Program-made: the position numbers and the translations under genes | Source of the DNA: Oscillospiraceae bacterium | GTDB lineage: Bacteria; Bacillota_A; Clostridia; Oscillospirales; Oscillospiraceae | Direction of reading: 5' to 3' | Length of the DNA stretch: 38,334 nucleotides | NCBI GenBank assembly: GCA_902786615.1 | Contig: CADADE010000045.1 | Location: 1-38,334, forward strand | Shown: one piece after another, positions 9,141-16,483 of the stretch | Numbering within the stretch: the first letter of the stretch is position 1 | Layout: every line of letters starts with the position of its first letter | Notes under the pieces: generated by a model | What the model was told of the DNA's origin: nothing | Databases searched by the model: none | What the model saw: the letters and a program-made list of their open reading frames with translations, nothing else

Positions 9141-9327
9141 CGCTATGCAGTTTCTTATTGCTTGTTCTGTTGGACGGTTGGGGATACGCCCCTTATAATC
9201 CGGGGGACACCCGTCCCCAGATTACGCGTAGATTGCAGAGGAAAGAGTTCATCTCCCGTTTCGTATGCACAAAAAAGAGAGCGTAAAAACGCTGTTTTGC
9301 TTTTCACGATATTTTTTAAAAAAAGTC
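9141..9327. other. Intergenic region before the tRNA promoter
   Basis: Apart from repeat copy A, this stretch holds a small hairpin AGCGT/ACGCT (9280-9293) followed by GTTTTGCTTTT, which may be a weak terminator. No gene is visible on either strand. Confidence 0.4.
9158..9220. repeat. Dispersed intergenic repeat, copy A
   Basis: About 45 bases are nearly identical to 14603-14650, with three mismatches in a shared core that includes TTCTGTTGGA, GGGGATxCGCCCC and TTATAATCCGGGGG. The 3' end folds into a hairpin, GGGGAC (9203-9208) with GTCCCC (9213-9218). Both copies are intergenic and lie on the same strand. The identity of the element is unknown. Confidence 0.7.
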
Positions 9328-9356
9328 TTGACAAATGAAGGTTGATTTGGTATTAT
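9328..9356 (+). promoter_or_regulatory. Promoter of the tRNA pair
   Basis: TTGACA (9328-9333), a 17-bp spacer and TATTAT (9351-9356) give a near-perfect housekeeping promoter, 57 bp before the mature 5' end of tRNA-Thr. Confidence 0.85.
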
Positions 9357-9412
9357 TACTAAGCGCTCAGGGGTCAGGTTGATGACCGAATCACGGGCGA
9401 TGCCGGTACGAT

Positions 9413-9488
9413 GCTGGTGTAGCTCAGTCGGTAGAGCAGCTGATTTGTAATCAGCAGGTCGGGGGTTCGAGTCCGTCCACCAGCTCCA
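9413..9488 (+). tRNA. tRNA-Thr (anticodon TGT)
   Basis: This is a 76-base cloverleaf with an encoded CCA end. The acceptor stem is GCTGGTG (9413-9419) with CACCAGC (9478-9484), discriminator T and CCA at 9486-9488. The anticodon loop TTTGTAA gives anticodon TGT at 9446-9448, flanked by the GCTGA/TCAGC stem. The T-arm GTTCGAG is present. It reads ACA and other threonine codons. Confidence 0.97.
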
Positions 9489-9506
9489 ATCGGCGCAAGT
9501 GAATAT

Positions 9507-9591
9507 GGGGGAATTCCCGAGTGGCCAAAGGGGACAGACTGTAAATCTGCTGGCAATGCCTTCGGTGGTTCGAATCCACCTTCCCCCACCA
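9507..9591 (+). tRNA. tRNA-Tyr (anticodon GTA)
   Basis: This is an 85-base class II tRNA with a long variable arm and an encoded CCA. The acceptor stem is GGGGGAA (9507-9513) with TTCCCCC (9581-9587), and the discriminator is A. The anticodon loop contains GTA (ACTGTAAAT) and the T-arm reads GGTTCGAATCC. It lies 18 bp after tRNA-Thr and is probably processed from the same transcript. Confidence 0.97.
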
Positions 9592-9737
9592 AACCGGTTC
9601 GAAAAGTGACTAGAATTAGAACCCCGTTTTGGCCTGACCCTTATTTTGACCCTATATAGATTCTAATTAGATGATACATCGTGGATCAGCGAAAATGACG
9701 CCGAAGAAGAGAAGCGGATCAAGACAATAACTGAAAA
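9592..9737. other. Intergenic region after the tRNAs
   Basis: A short inverted repeat, AATTAGAA (9614-9621) with TTCTAATT (9661-9668), lies just after the tRNA-Tyr 3' end. A short open stretch follows (about 9667-9740, WISENDAEEEKRIKTI in one frame) that could be the tail of a lost gene. No ribosome binding site or full gene is visible. Confidence 0.3.
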
Positions 9738-9776
9738 GCAAAGGAGCCGCCCACTGACAGGGGACGGCTCCTTTGC
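9734..9776 (-). terminator. Terminator of the Trp/Tyr-tailed secreted protein gene
   Basis: A perfect 12-bp stem, GCAAAGGAGCCG (9738-9749) with CGGCTCCTTTGC (9765-9776), lies 38 bp beyond the minus-strand stop. It is followed on that strand by TTTT (9737-9734). Confidence 0.75.
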
Positions 9777-9813
9777 CGCTTCAGGTGTTGCTTATAATGC
9801 GGGTACGCGGTAA

Positions 9814-11190
9814 TTACCAGCCCCAGCCGTAGTCGTCCCAGCTGCCGCCCCAGTCGTCGTAGCCGCCGCCCCAGTAATCGCTGTAGTCCGGCTCCACGTA
9901 GTAGGAATAATCCCAATCGTTATAGCCCCAGTCGTTGTAGCCGTAGTATTCCTCTTCCGCAGCTGCCAGGACCAGGAGACCGAGGGCAAGCTGCTCCTCA
10001 TCGGTCAGACCATAATTATAGTTGCTGTTATATGTATAGGTCTGCTGCTTGGGCGCGCTCTGGACAGCGCTGCTGACATAGAGATAGGCGGTCGTGGTGC
10101 GGGCGCTCTGGTTGTTGCCATAGAAGGTGGCGAAGGCGCCCCAGCCGTTCATGCTTGAATTGACGTTGTAGACGTTCAGTGTCGTGCCGTTCTCGCCGCT
10201 GTAGGAGCCGCCGCATGCGCTGACAAACTCCGCGGGCGTCTTCACATTGCCGTAAGGATCGACGAAGCTCCAGCTGACGGAGGTGGCGTTGGCGGCATAT
10301 GCAATGAAGATTGCCGTGCCGCCTGCGGCGCGGTTCTCATTGGAGGGGTTCTTGGTTACGTACACAGCGGGGCCCGTGACGACCGGCGCCTGGACGGACT
10401 TCGTTTCCGGAGCGTCCACGTAGTTGAGGAAGACGGCATAGCTGCTCACGAAACGGCTGAGATCCGTGGCCTCGCTCGCCTTGAACCAGTCAAAGCTGGT
10501 ATTGCTGCGCTGCAGGCCGCTGAAGGTGGTATAGCCGATGTTCAGAAGCTGATCGTCGGTAAGGGGGTTCTTGTTCTTGTCGATACAGACCACCGTCGGC
10601 GTGCCCTTGTCGATGGTCTCCACGACCTTCATGCCGAGGGTGCCGGCGTTGATCGTGTCGTTAAACTTGGAAATGCCGCAGGTAAAGGTGATCGCCATGT
10701 CAGAATGGGTCCCGCCCGCTGCGGTGGCTTCCTCGCCAGTGAGATCCTCGCTGACTTCGGCGAAGTTTGTGAAGACATAGTAGGTGGCGTGGCTCGTCGC
10801 ATCGTAATAGGTGTCGGCGCTGTCGGTCATGAGGTTAAAGAACTCGTCGTTCTCAATCAGGGTGCCGTCCTTGTCCAGGTCGAAAGCGAGTTTGAGGGAC
10901 GCAAGGGTGTTGCGGTCCTCGCTGACCTCCCAGGCCTTGAGTTTGGCGTCGTTCTCGCCGTCAGTCGTGGTGGTGGCGGCCAGCAGCTCGACCCGCCCGT
11001 TGTGGTCCAGGTCCGTGACAGCATAGTACCATACGGTGGGATTGTCAGACTGCTTGAGCGTATTGAAGCTGTTTTTTATCAGGGTGAGCTGTTTGACAAG
11101 GTCGTCGGTATCGATGTTGTCGGCCCAGGCGCTGACGCTCAGCGAGAGCAGCATCACGAGGGCGAGGGCAATGGCGATGATTTTTTTCAT
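9814..11190 (-). CDS. Secreted protein with Ig-like domain and Trp/Tyr/Asp/Gly-rich tail
   Basis: I start the gene at the ATG at 11190, six bases after AAAGGAA, which gives MKKIIAIALALVMLLSLSVS and a signal peptide ending in AWA before DNID. The mature protein (458 residues with signal) has an N-terminal alpha/beta region containing TDLDHNGRVELLAA and LDKDGTLIENDEF, which resemble calcium-binding D-x-D/N-x-D/N-G loops. A segment at about 310-400 has the look of an Ig-like beta domain (TSVSWSFVDPYGN, TTLNVYNV). The last 45 or so residues are almost only Tyr, Asp, Trp, Gly, Asn and Ser, ending GSWDDYGWGW. Such an acidic aromatic tail could bind cell wall, carbohydrate or neighbouring protein; this is a guess. 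No catalytic motif is seen. It is the last gene of the minus-strand envelope series. Confidence 0.82.
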   Translation of the reverse strand: MKKIIAIALALVMLLSLSVSAWADNIDTDDLVKQLTLIKNSFNTLKQSDNPTVWYYAVTDLDHNGRVELLAATTTTDGENDAKLKAWEVSEDRNTLASLKLAFDLDKDGTLIENDEFFNLMTDSADTYYDATSHATYYVFTNFAEVSEDLTGEEATAAGGTHSDMAITFTCGISKFNDTINAGTLGMKVVETIDKGTPTVVCIDKNKNPLTDDQLLNIGYTTFSGLQRSNTSFDWFKASEATDLSRFVSSYAVFLNYVDAPETKSVQAPVVTGPAVYVTKNPSNENRAAGGTAIFIAYAANATSVSWSFVDPYGNVKTPAEFVSACGGSYSGENGTTLNVYNVNSSMNGWGAFATFYGNNQSARTTTAYLYVSSAVQSAPKQQTYTYNSNYNYGLTDEEQLALGLLVLAAAEEEYYGYNDWGYNDWDYSYYVEPDYSDYWGGGYDDWGGSWDDYGWGW

Positions 11191-11263
11191 GTTCATTTCC
11201 TTTCTGATTTTGAAGTTTGTCGCAAAGAATATATATGATGGGAAGATGGGGTCTCCCCTCATA

Positions 11264-14137
11264 TCAGATAATGGGCGGCTCCCGGTTTTCGCTTCTCTCC
11301 TGCGCGTGGTGTACCACGATCTGGTTGAAGGGAATCTCAATGCCTCTGCGGTCGAACAGGAGCTTGATCTCCCGGTTCAAGGCACGCAGCGCCGGATAGC
11401 GGAGGTCAGGCGCCACATAGATGGCAATTCTGAGATTGATGGCGCTGTCCCCGAAGGATTCAACGCCCTCATACTGGGGCGGCTTTACGAGGCCCGGGAT
11501 CTTATCCGTCATCTTGGGCAGTTCCTCCTCAAGGATTGCCTCCAGCTTGAGCAGATCCGCATCATAGGAAACGGGTGGGTTCAGAACCATACGGGCGACC
11601 TTGCCGTCGCTGTTGACGATGTCCCGCAGGGAGGAGTTGTTGAAGACCTTGGTGTCCCCAAAGAAGCTGACCTTTGTGGTGCGCAGGCCGATCTCCGTCA
11701 CCGTGCCGTACCAGCTGCCAACGGTGATAAAGTCGCCCACCTTGTAGCTGCCCTCCACCAAGGTGAAGAAGCCAGCAATGATGTCGCTTACCAGATCCTT
11801 GGCGCCGAAGCTGATCATCAGCGAGAGAATGCCCGCCGAGGCCAGCAGCGTCTTGGTGTCGACACCGAACTGCGCCAGGCCGTAGTAGACAAAAATGACC
11901 ACGCAGATGTATTTCATCGCGTTTTTCAGCAGAAGGCACACCGTCTCCACCCGCATATCGGAGACGCGGGCGATGAGATAGAGGATGCGGTTGAGCAGCA
12001 CCACCGAAACATACATGGCGCACAGCAGGAAGACGCAGGCGGTCAGCGCGAAGATGTTAAAGCCCTTCTGCCAGTTGCCGGATATGACGTAGGCCAGATT
12101 TCCCAGCTCCATGCCGCTTCTGCTCTGGTAGAGACTCTCGTAGAGCGTTGGCAGCAGAATGAACAGGCAGAACACCAGCAGCAGACGATAGACGATACGG
12201 CTGATGTGCTGCTCCGGGGTCAGCTTGTCCCTGGGGACGCTCTCCATGCCCCAGCGCTCCTCCATGCCCCATTTATCCTGGACAGGGATGAGGTTGGAAA
12301 TGCCGGAAAACAGGCCGCGTGAAGAAGGCTCCGCTTCCGCCTCCGGCGCTTTCGACTCTTCCGCGACGGGCGCGCCGTCCAGCACGACCCGCTGATAGCC
12401 GCAAAGTGTGAGCGCGAGGATGATGAGCGATGTGACCGCCGTACAGAGCGCCAGCCACATCGATACAAGGAGATTGTCCAGCGTGGCCGTGCGACGCACG
12501 ATGGGCACCAAATACAGATCTTCCGTCTCGCTGACACCGGCATAGTAGGTCTGACCGTTAACCATCAGAAAGCCGCTGAAATTCTCGGTGAGGTTCTCTT
12601 TTCTGATCCCCAGCTCTTCCACAGACATGCCCTTGAAGCCGATGCCTGTTGTCGCGATGATATTCAGCGTCTCCTTATCGACGGCGATGGCGTGCTCCGG
12701 AAGCCCGATAATCAGGTTGGACAGCACCGTCTCCACCGAGAGCGGACTGATGAGATCGTTCCGCAGCGCAGGATCTACCGCGATCATCACAAAACCGTCG
12801 CACAGATCCTCCTTGTTTCGCAGGCTCATCCCGATATACTGGACATCCTCATTAAAGTGCTTGTCGAGAGCCGGGGCCTGTATCACACCGTACACGCCGT
12901 CCAGCAGGGAACGAAACTCGTAGGAGGGATCGGCCGGATCTTCGCTGAGGCTGTAATGGTCATAGGGGGAGTTGGTCACGACGACCCTTCCCCGTTGATC
13001 GAAGGCATAAATGTATTTCACATTGAGGTCGTCGGCGTAATGCTGCATATCCTGACGGGTCATCCTGTCCCTGCCTGTCGTGTTCACAATCTGCCCCGCC
13101 AGCCAGCACTGGGTTGCGTAGTAATCATCCAGGAAGTCGTTGAGCTTGTCGCGCTGCTCTCGATAGGTGTTCAGCGTCTCCACCGCCGCGTCTGCGTGCT
13201 TGTCCATGGTCTTGAGGTCGTTGGTCACGTCCGCGAGGACCAGGATATACCAGCACGCGCCGAACATCACGGCGCAGGCGAGCGATGCGTAGCAGATCAG
13301 CTTCAGGCGAAGCTCCCTCACTGACTCCCGCCGCAGCTGCGTCACCAGCGAGATCCATTTGATGAGCAGCCACATCAGGATCACAAAGATAAGGGTAAAA
13401 GCCAGCGCGTTTCCGATGATGTACGACGCCCACTCCAGAATGGGAACCCCGCAGACGATGTAGGCATCCCCGTAGTCCATCACACAGCCGATCAGCGACA
13501 TCCGCAGATAGTCGATAAAATTCTGGAAGGTGTGGACTCTGTTGATGGCAAGCTTGTATGGCTCCATCATGCCGAGGGACAGGTTCAGATTTTCGGGCTT
13601 TGTCCAGCGATTGATTGAGCTTATGGCGACAATTCCGTCCTCCGGGATCTGATCAAAGGGCTGGAAGAGACGGCCGACATAGTTTTCATCAGGATGGGAA
13701 AGAATGCGGCTTGTCTCTTTATCCACGACAAGCATGAACCCGTCGCGTCCGACCTTCATCTTGGTGACCCGGTTCATCCAGGAGAGGGTTTCGCCGGAAA
13801 TCTGCTCCAGCTCCGCCTCATCCGGCAGCGTAAAGTCCGCCTCGGAGAACACATCGTGGCTCAAAAGCTCTTCCCAGCTCTCCGTCATCTGCGCGTAGGC
13901 TTTCCGCAGGGCTTCCTCGTTTTGCTCCAGCTGCGGCAGAAGCTTGGCCACCTGCACCACAGCGCGGGCAATCTGAGGCTCCAGACGGGCGGTGTAATTC
14001 TTGTCGAGCAGCGCTACGGACAGAATGAGCACCAGCACGGACGCAAGCAGCAGCACCGCGTAAAGGCGGAGCTTTCGCCGAAGGATCCGTCGTCTGTATT
14101 TTTTCTCCGCGTTGTTTTTTTGCGGACTTCTTTTCAT
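11264..14137 (-). CDS. Sensor-MscS fusion: mechanosensitive-type channel with two extracellular domains
   Basis: This is a 957-residue membrane protein. Helix 1 (about 24-46) is followed by an extracellular domain (47-235) with Cache-like wording (GRDGFMLVVDKETSRILSHP). A pair of helices (about 237-306), a second extracellular domain (307-550, again VKYIYAFDQRGRVVVTNS) and another helix (555-580) come next. After a cytoplasmic linker rich in Glu and Ala comes an MscS module (about 640-957). This module has a pore helix (GVDTKTLLASAGILSLMISF then FGAKDLVSDIIAGF near 779) and the beta domain (VGDFITVGSWYGTVTEIGLRTT). MscS channels release solutes on osmotic downshock. Classical MscS is about 290 residues, so over 600 residues are added here, suggesting gating or modulation by an external ligand. 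The start is preceded by AGAGGA at a long 12-base spacing. It ends 73 bp before the next gene. Confidence 0.87.
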   Translation of the reverse strand: MKRSPQKNNAEKKYRRRILRRKLRLYAVLLLASVLVLILSVALLDKNYTARLEPQIARAVVQVAKLLPQLEQNEEALRKAYAQMTESWEELLSHDVFSEADFTLPDEAELEQISGETLSWMNRVTKMKVGRDGFMLVVDKETSRILSHPDENYVGRLFQPFDQIPEDGIVAISSINRWTKPENLNLSLGMMEPYKLAINRVHTFQNFIDYLRMSLIGCVMDYGDAYIVCGVPILEWASYIIGNALAFTLIFVILMWLLIKWISLVTQLRRESVRELRLKLICYASLACAVMFGACWYILVLADVTNDLKTMDKHADAAVETLNTYREQRDKLNDFLDDYYATQCWLAGQIVNTTGRDRMTRQDMQHYADDLNVKYIYAFDQRGRVVVTNSPYDHYSLSEDPADPSYEFRSLLDGVYGVIQAPALDKHFNEDVQYIGMSLRNKEDLCDGFVMIAVDPALRNDLISPLSVETVLSNLIIGLPEHAIAVDKETLNIIATTGIGFKGMSVEELGIRKENLTENFSGFLMVNGQTYYAGVSETEDLYLVPIVRRTATLDNLLVSMWLALCTAVTSLIILALTLCGYQRVVLDGAPVAEESKAPEAEAEPSSRGLFSGISNLIPVQDKWGMEERWGMESVPRDKLTPEQHISRIVYRLLLVFCLFILLPTLYESLYQSRSGMELGNLAYVISGNWQKGFNIFALTACVFLLCAMYVSVVLLNRILYLIARVSDMRVETVCLLLKNAMKYICVVIFVYYGLAQFGVDTKTLLASAGILSLMISFGAKDLVSDIIAGFFTLVEGSYKVGDFITVGSWYGTVTEIGLRTTKVSFFGDTKVFNNSSLRDIVNSDGKVARMVLNPPVSYDADLLKLEAILEEELPKMTDKIPGLVKPPQYEGVESFGDSAINLRIAIYVAPDLRYPALRALNREIKLLFDRRGIEIPFNQIVVHHAQERSENREPPII

Positions 14138-14164
14138 GAAATGATCACGTCCTCTGTCGTGAAT

Positions 14165-14578
14165 TCAGGGACGGCCGATGTATCTGCTGTCGCCGAGACC
14201 CAGGAACAGACGAGCCAGAGGTCCAAACAGGATGAGGAGGATGCCGTAGCCCACGCCCTTGCCAAAGGACTTGGCGAGCTTGATGCTCTGGACGATGTGG
14301 AGCACAAGAGCCGCGACGGAGGCCACGCCGGAAACCGTGGTGAGGGTTGAGCTCGGCTCCTGCACGCCGCTGACATAGCTTGTAACACCGACGCACACGA
14401 GATAGAGCAGGCCCATGAAGTTTGACCAGCAGATGCCGTATTCGACGTAGATGTTCACGATGGGGATGAAAGCGAGGATGCCGGGTCTGCCGGCCTTGCT
14501 GAAAATCTTCCAGTCCGCGACGGCCTGGAGAATGTGCCAGACGACATAGCCGATGATGATCGTAGAGATAACTTTCAT
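14165..14578 (-). CDS. Small DUF5684-like membrane protein
   Basis: The ATG at 14578 follows AAGGAG by nine bases. The 137-residue protein has four predicted membrane helices and the signature WKIFSKAGRPGILAFIPIVN with later LAKSFGKGVGYGILLILFGP and LGLGDSRY, which match the DUF5684 family as I remember it. The function of this family is unknown. The gene ends 27 bp before the sensor-MscS gene and is probably co-transcribed with it. An envelope role beside the channel is plausible but unproven. Confidence 0.8.
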   Translation of the reverse strand: MKVISTIIIGYVVWHILQAVADWKIFSKAGRPGILAFIPIVNIYVEYGICWSNFMGLLYLVCVGVTSYVSGVQEPSSTLTTVSGVASVAALVLHIVQSIKLAKSFGKGVGYGILLILFGPLARLFLGLGDSRYIGRP

Positions 14579-14602
14579 GCTGTCTTGCTCCTTGATATTT
14601 AT

Positions 14603-14672
14603 TTGCTTATTCTGTTGGATCGTTGGGGATGCGCCCCTTATAATCCGGGGGGCGGGGGACACCCGCCCCGGG
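14603..14672. repeat. Dispersed intergenic repeat, copy B
   Basis: This is the second copy of the element at 9158-9220. The core is almost identical, but the 3' hairpin is rebuilt as GGGGCGGG (14649-14656) with CCCGCCCC (14662-14669), so base pairing is kept while sequence changes. It lies between the stop of the S41-like gene and the start of the DUF5684 gene. Confidence 0.7.
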
Positions 14673-14681
14673 AGATAAGGT

Positions 14682-16439
14682 TCACTTGAGAGCGTTGATG
14701 TAGTCGGTCAGCGCCGCGCGGTCATAGAAGGTGGAGAGTCTGGCGAGGCTGAAATCCGGCTCCGCGCCGCGGTCAATATCGTAGAAGGAGCCGTTCTTGG
14801 AGAAAGCCAGACGATACGGGCTGGAGATGCGGTAGTCCGTGCCGTAGGCGGTGGACAGGGGCAGCACCGAGCAGCTCCCGCCGCCGGAGGTGCGGCCCAG
14901 CAGCATCACCTTGCCGGTGTTCTTGAAGACGTTCGGCACGAGGTTTCCGCAGGAGAAGCTGTTCGGGGAGATCAGGCAGAAGAGATTCTTGCCTGTCAGG
15001 CCCAGATCCTGATCGTCAAACTTGCGGTCGAGGTTCATGTCCACTTTATACAGGCCTGTGGCGACCGCGCCGCTCATGGTGTTCTCCACCGTGACGGAGC
15101 CCTGGCCGAGGAAGGCCGAGACAACGAAGATCGCCATGTCCGAGCTGCCGCCGCCGTTGTTGGAGAGATCCAGCACCACGTTTTCCACGGGACTACCATC
15201 GCGCATGATCTGCGAATAGGCATAGAGCATGACGCCGATGGTGTCGCTGACCTCTGCGGTGGGGGTGGCCGCGTAATAATCCGTGCCCTCCTCAGGATCC
15301 TTGAACTCATCGAAGGTGATGTAGGCGGTGTTGCCGACCTCCTCATAGACGGGCGCGCCGTTGGGGTAGAATTCGGCGCGGGCTGCAGCGAACGGGTCAT
15401 CGAACGTATTCTTCAAGGCGTTCCCAATCCCAAGTTCCTGCAGCATCTTGAAATAAGCGTCCTTGCTGGGCGCGTCGGTGGCCAGTGGGGAGCAGTTGAC
15501 AAAGTTGCTGTGGCCGTCGTCCAGGTGAATGTTGATCATCTTGTAAAGGGCCTCGTCCGCGGCGTAGGTATCGGTGCCCTTCAGCGCGACGTCGCAGCCC
15601 GCCTGCCTGCACAGCAGATCAAAACTCTCAAAACCGTGAACCGCTTTCAGGCCGTAGAGATAATCCATCACGGCGCACAGCTCTCCATAGCTGAAAGCAG
15701 CCATGGCTGCGCTGCGCTCTTTCGGCGCTGCGGTATGGAACTTCTCGCCGATGGGAGAGTAATCGGCAACAAACCCGCCCATGCCGCCGAACGGCACGAC
15801 ATAGAAGGCCTCTCCGTTATAGAACACGTTCATGTACTGGATGGCCAGCAGGAAGTCGCTGAGGGTCTGGATGGGGACGTAGCAGTTTCCGCCGTCGGCC
15901 ACCATGTCGATGCCGTAGGAGCCGAGCTCCAGCGTCACGTCCTTGCCGTAGCGCTCATAGGAGCCAGGGCAGCGCTGGAAGTACATGACCTCTTCGTCGG
16001 AGCCCGGATTGCCCGTGCCCAGAATGTCGATGAGAACTCTGTCATTGTCGGGACGCTGGAAGGCGTCGTAATCCCAGAAGTATATGCTGTCCTTGTCGCA
16101 GTCGAAGTAGGCGGGGTAGCCGTCCTCCCGCGTCAGGACGCCGGTGTTGTCCTCCATGGAGAAGCTGAGCTCAAAGCTGATGTCCTGGCCCTTTTTGACG
16201 TAGGTGCGCATCAGATAGGTCATCAGCTCCGCCCAGTCCGCGAGCGAAAAATAGGGCACGTCGGAATCACCCATATAGTATACCGGATAGGTCTTTATAT
16301 CGTCAAGGTCGTTGAGATAGAAGCTCATGTCTTCTTTACTGATTGTCGGGGCCGCGTTTTTCGTCTCCTCGGCGAAGGCCGGGACACTCAGCGTGAGGAG
16401 CATCGTGAGCGCAAGGAGAATGCTGAGGATTCTTTTCAT
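14682..16439 (-). CDS. Secreted S41-like peptidase-fold protein (paralog 1)
   Basis: This is a 585-residue protein with signal peptide MKRILSILLALTMLLTLSVP ending in AFA. The first 230 residues form a region shared with the other paralogs (a VPYF..ADW motif, ERYG.DVTLELG.YGIDMV, and an Asn-Gly strand before the linker). The C-terminal half is an S41/tricorn-like core: ELCAVMDYLYGLKAVH, LDDGHS with His 310, YEEVGNTAYITFDEF, ENVVLDLSNNGGG, SFSCGN with the candidate nucleophile Ser 496, GRTSGGGSC and DRGAEPD. The Lys of CtpA-type enzymes (TxGKG) is replaced by Gly, so a Ser-Lys dyad is not expected. A calcium-loop-like insert, DMNLDRKFDDQD, lies just before the Ser motif. Expected place: secreted or cell-surface. 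Activity is uncertain. The C-terminus is complete (FYDRAALTDYINALK). Confidence 0.85.
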   Translation of the reverse strand: MKRILSILLALTMLLTLSVPAFAEETKNAAPTISKEDMSFYLNDLDDIKTYPVYYMGDSDVPYFSLADWAELMTYLMRTYVKKGQDISFELSFSMEDNTGVLTREDGYPAYFDCDKDSIYFWDYDAFQRPDNDRVLIDILGTGNPGSDEEVMYFQRCPGSYERYGKDVTLELGSYGIDMVADGGNCYVPIQTLSDFLLAIQYMNVFYNGEAFYVVPFGGMGGFVADYSPIGEKFHTAAPKERSAAMAAFSYGELCAVMDYLYGLKAVHGFESFDLLCRQAGCDVALKGTDTYAADEALYKMINIHLDDGHSNFVNCSPLATDAPSKDAYFKMLQELGIGNALKNTFDDPFAAARAEFYPNGAPVYEEVGNTAYITFDEFKDPEEGTDYYAATPTAEVSDTIGVMLYAYSQIMRDGSPVENVVLDLSNNGGGSSDMAIFVVSAFLGQGSVTVENTMSGAVATGLYKVDMNLDRKFDDQDLGLTGKNLFCLISPNSFSCGNLVPNVFKNTGKVMLLGRTSGGGSCSVLPLSTAYGTDYRISSPYRLAFSKNGSFYDIDRGAEPDFSLARLSTFYDRAALTDYINALK

Positions 16440-16483
16440 AGCTGCATGCTTCCTTCTTATAAAATTTCAGAATGTAACCGGGT

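Noticed and set aside
9374..9592. Minus-strand open frame across both tRNAs (GGFEPPKALPADLQS)
   Set aside because: This is the well-known false protein read antisense through tRNA genes.
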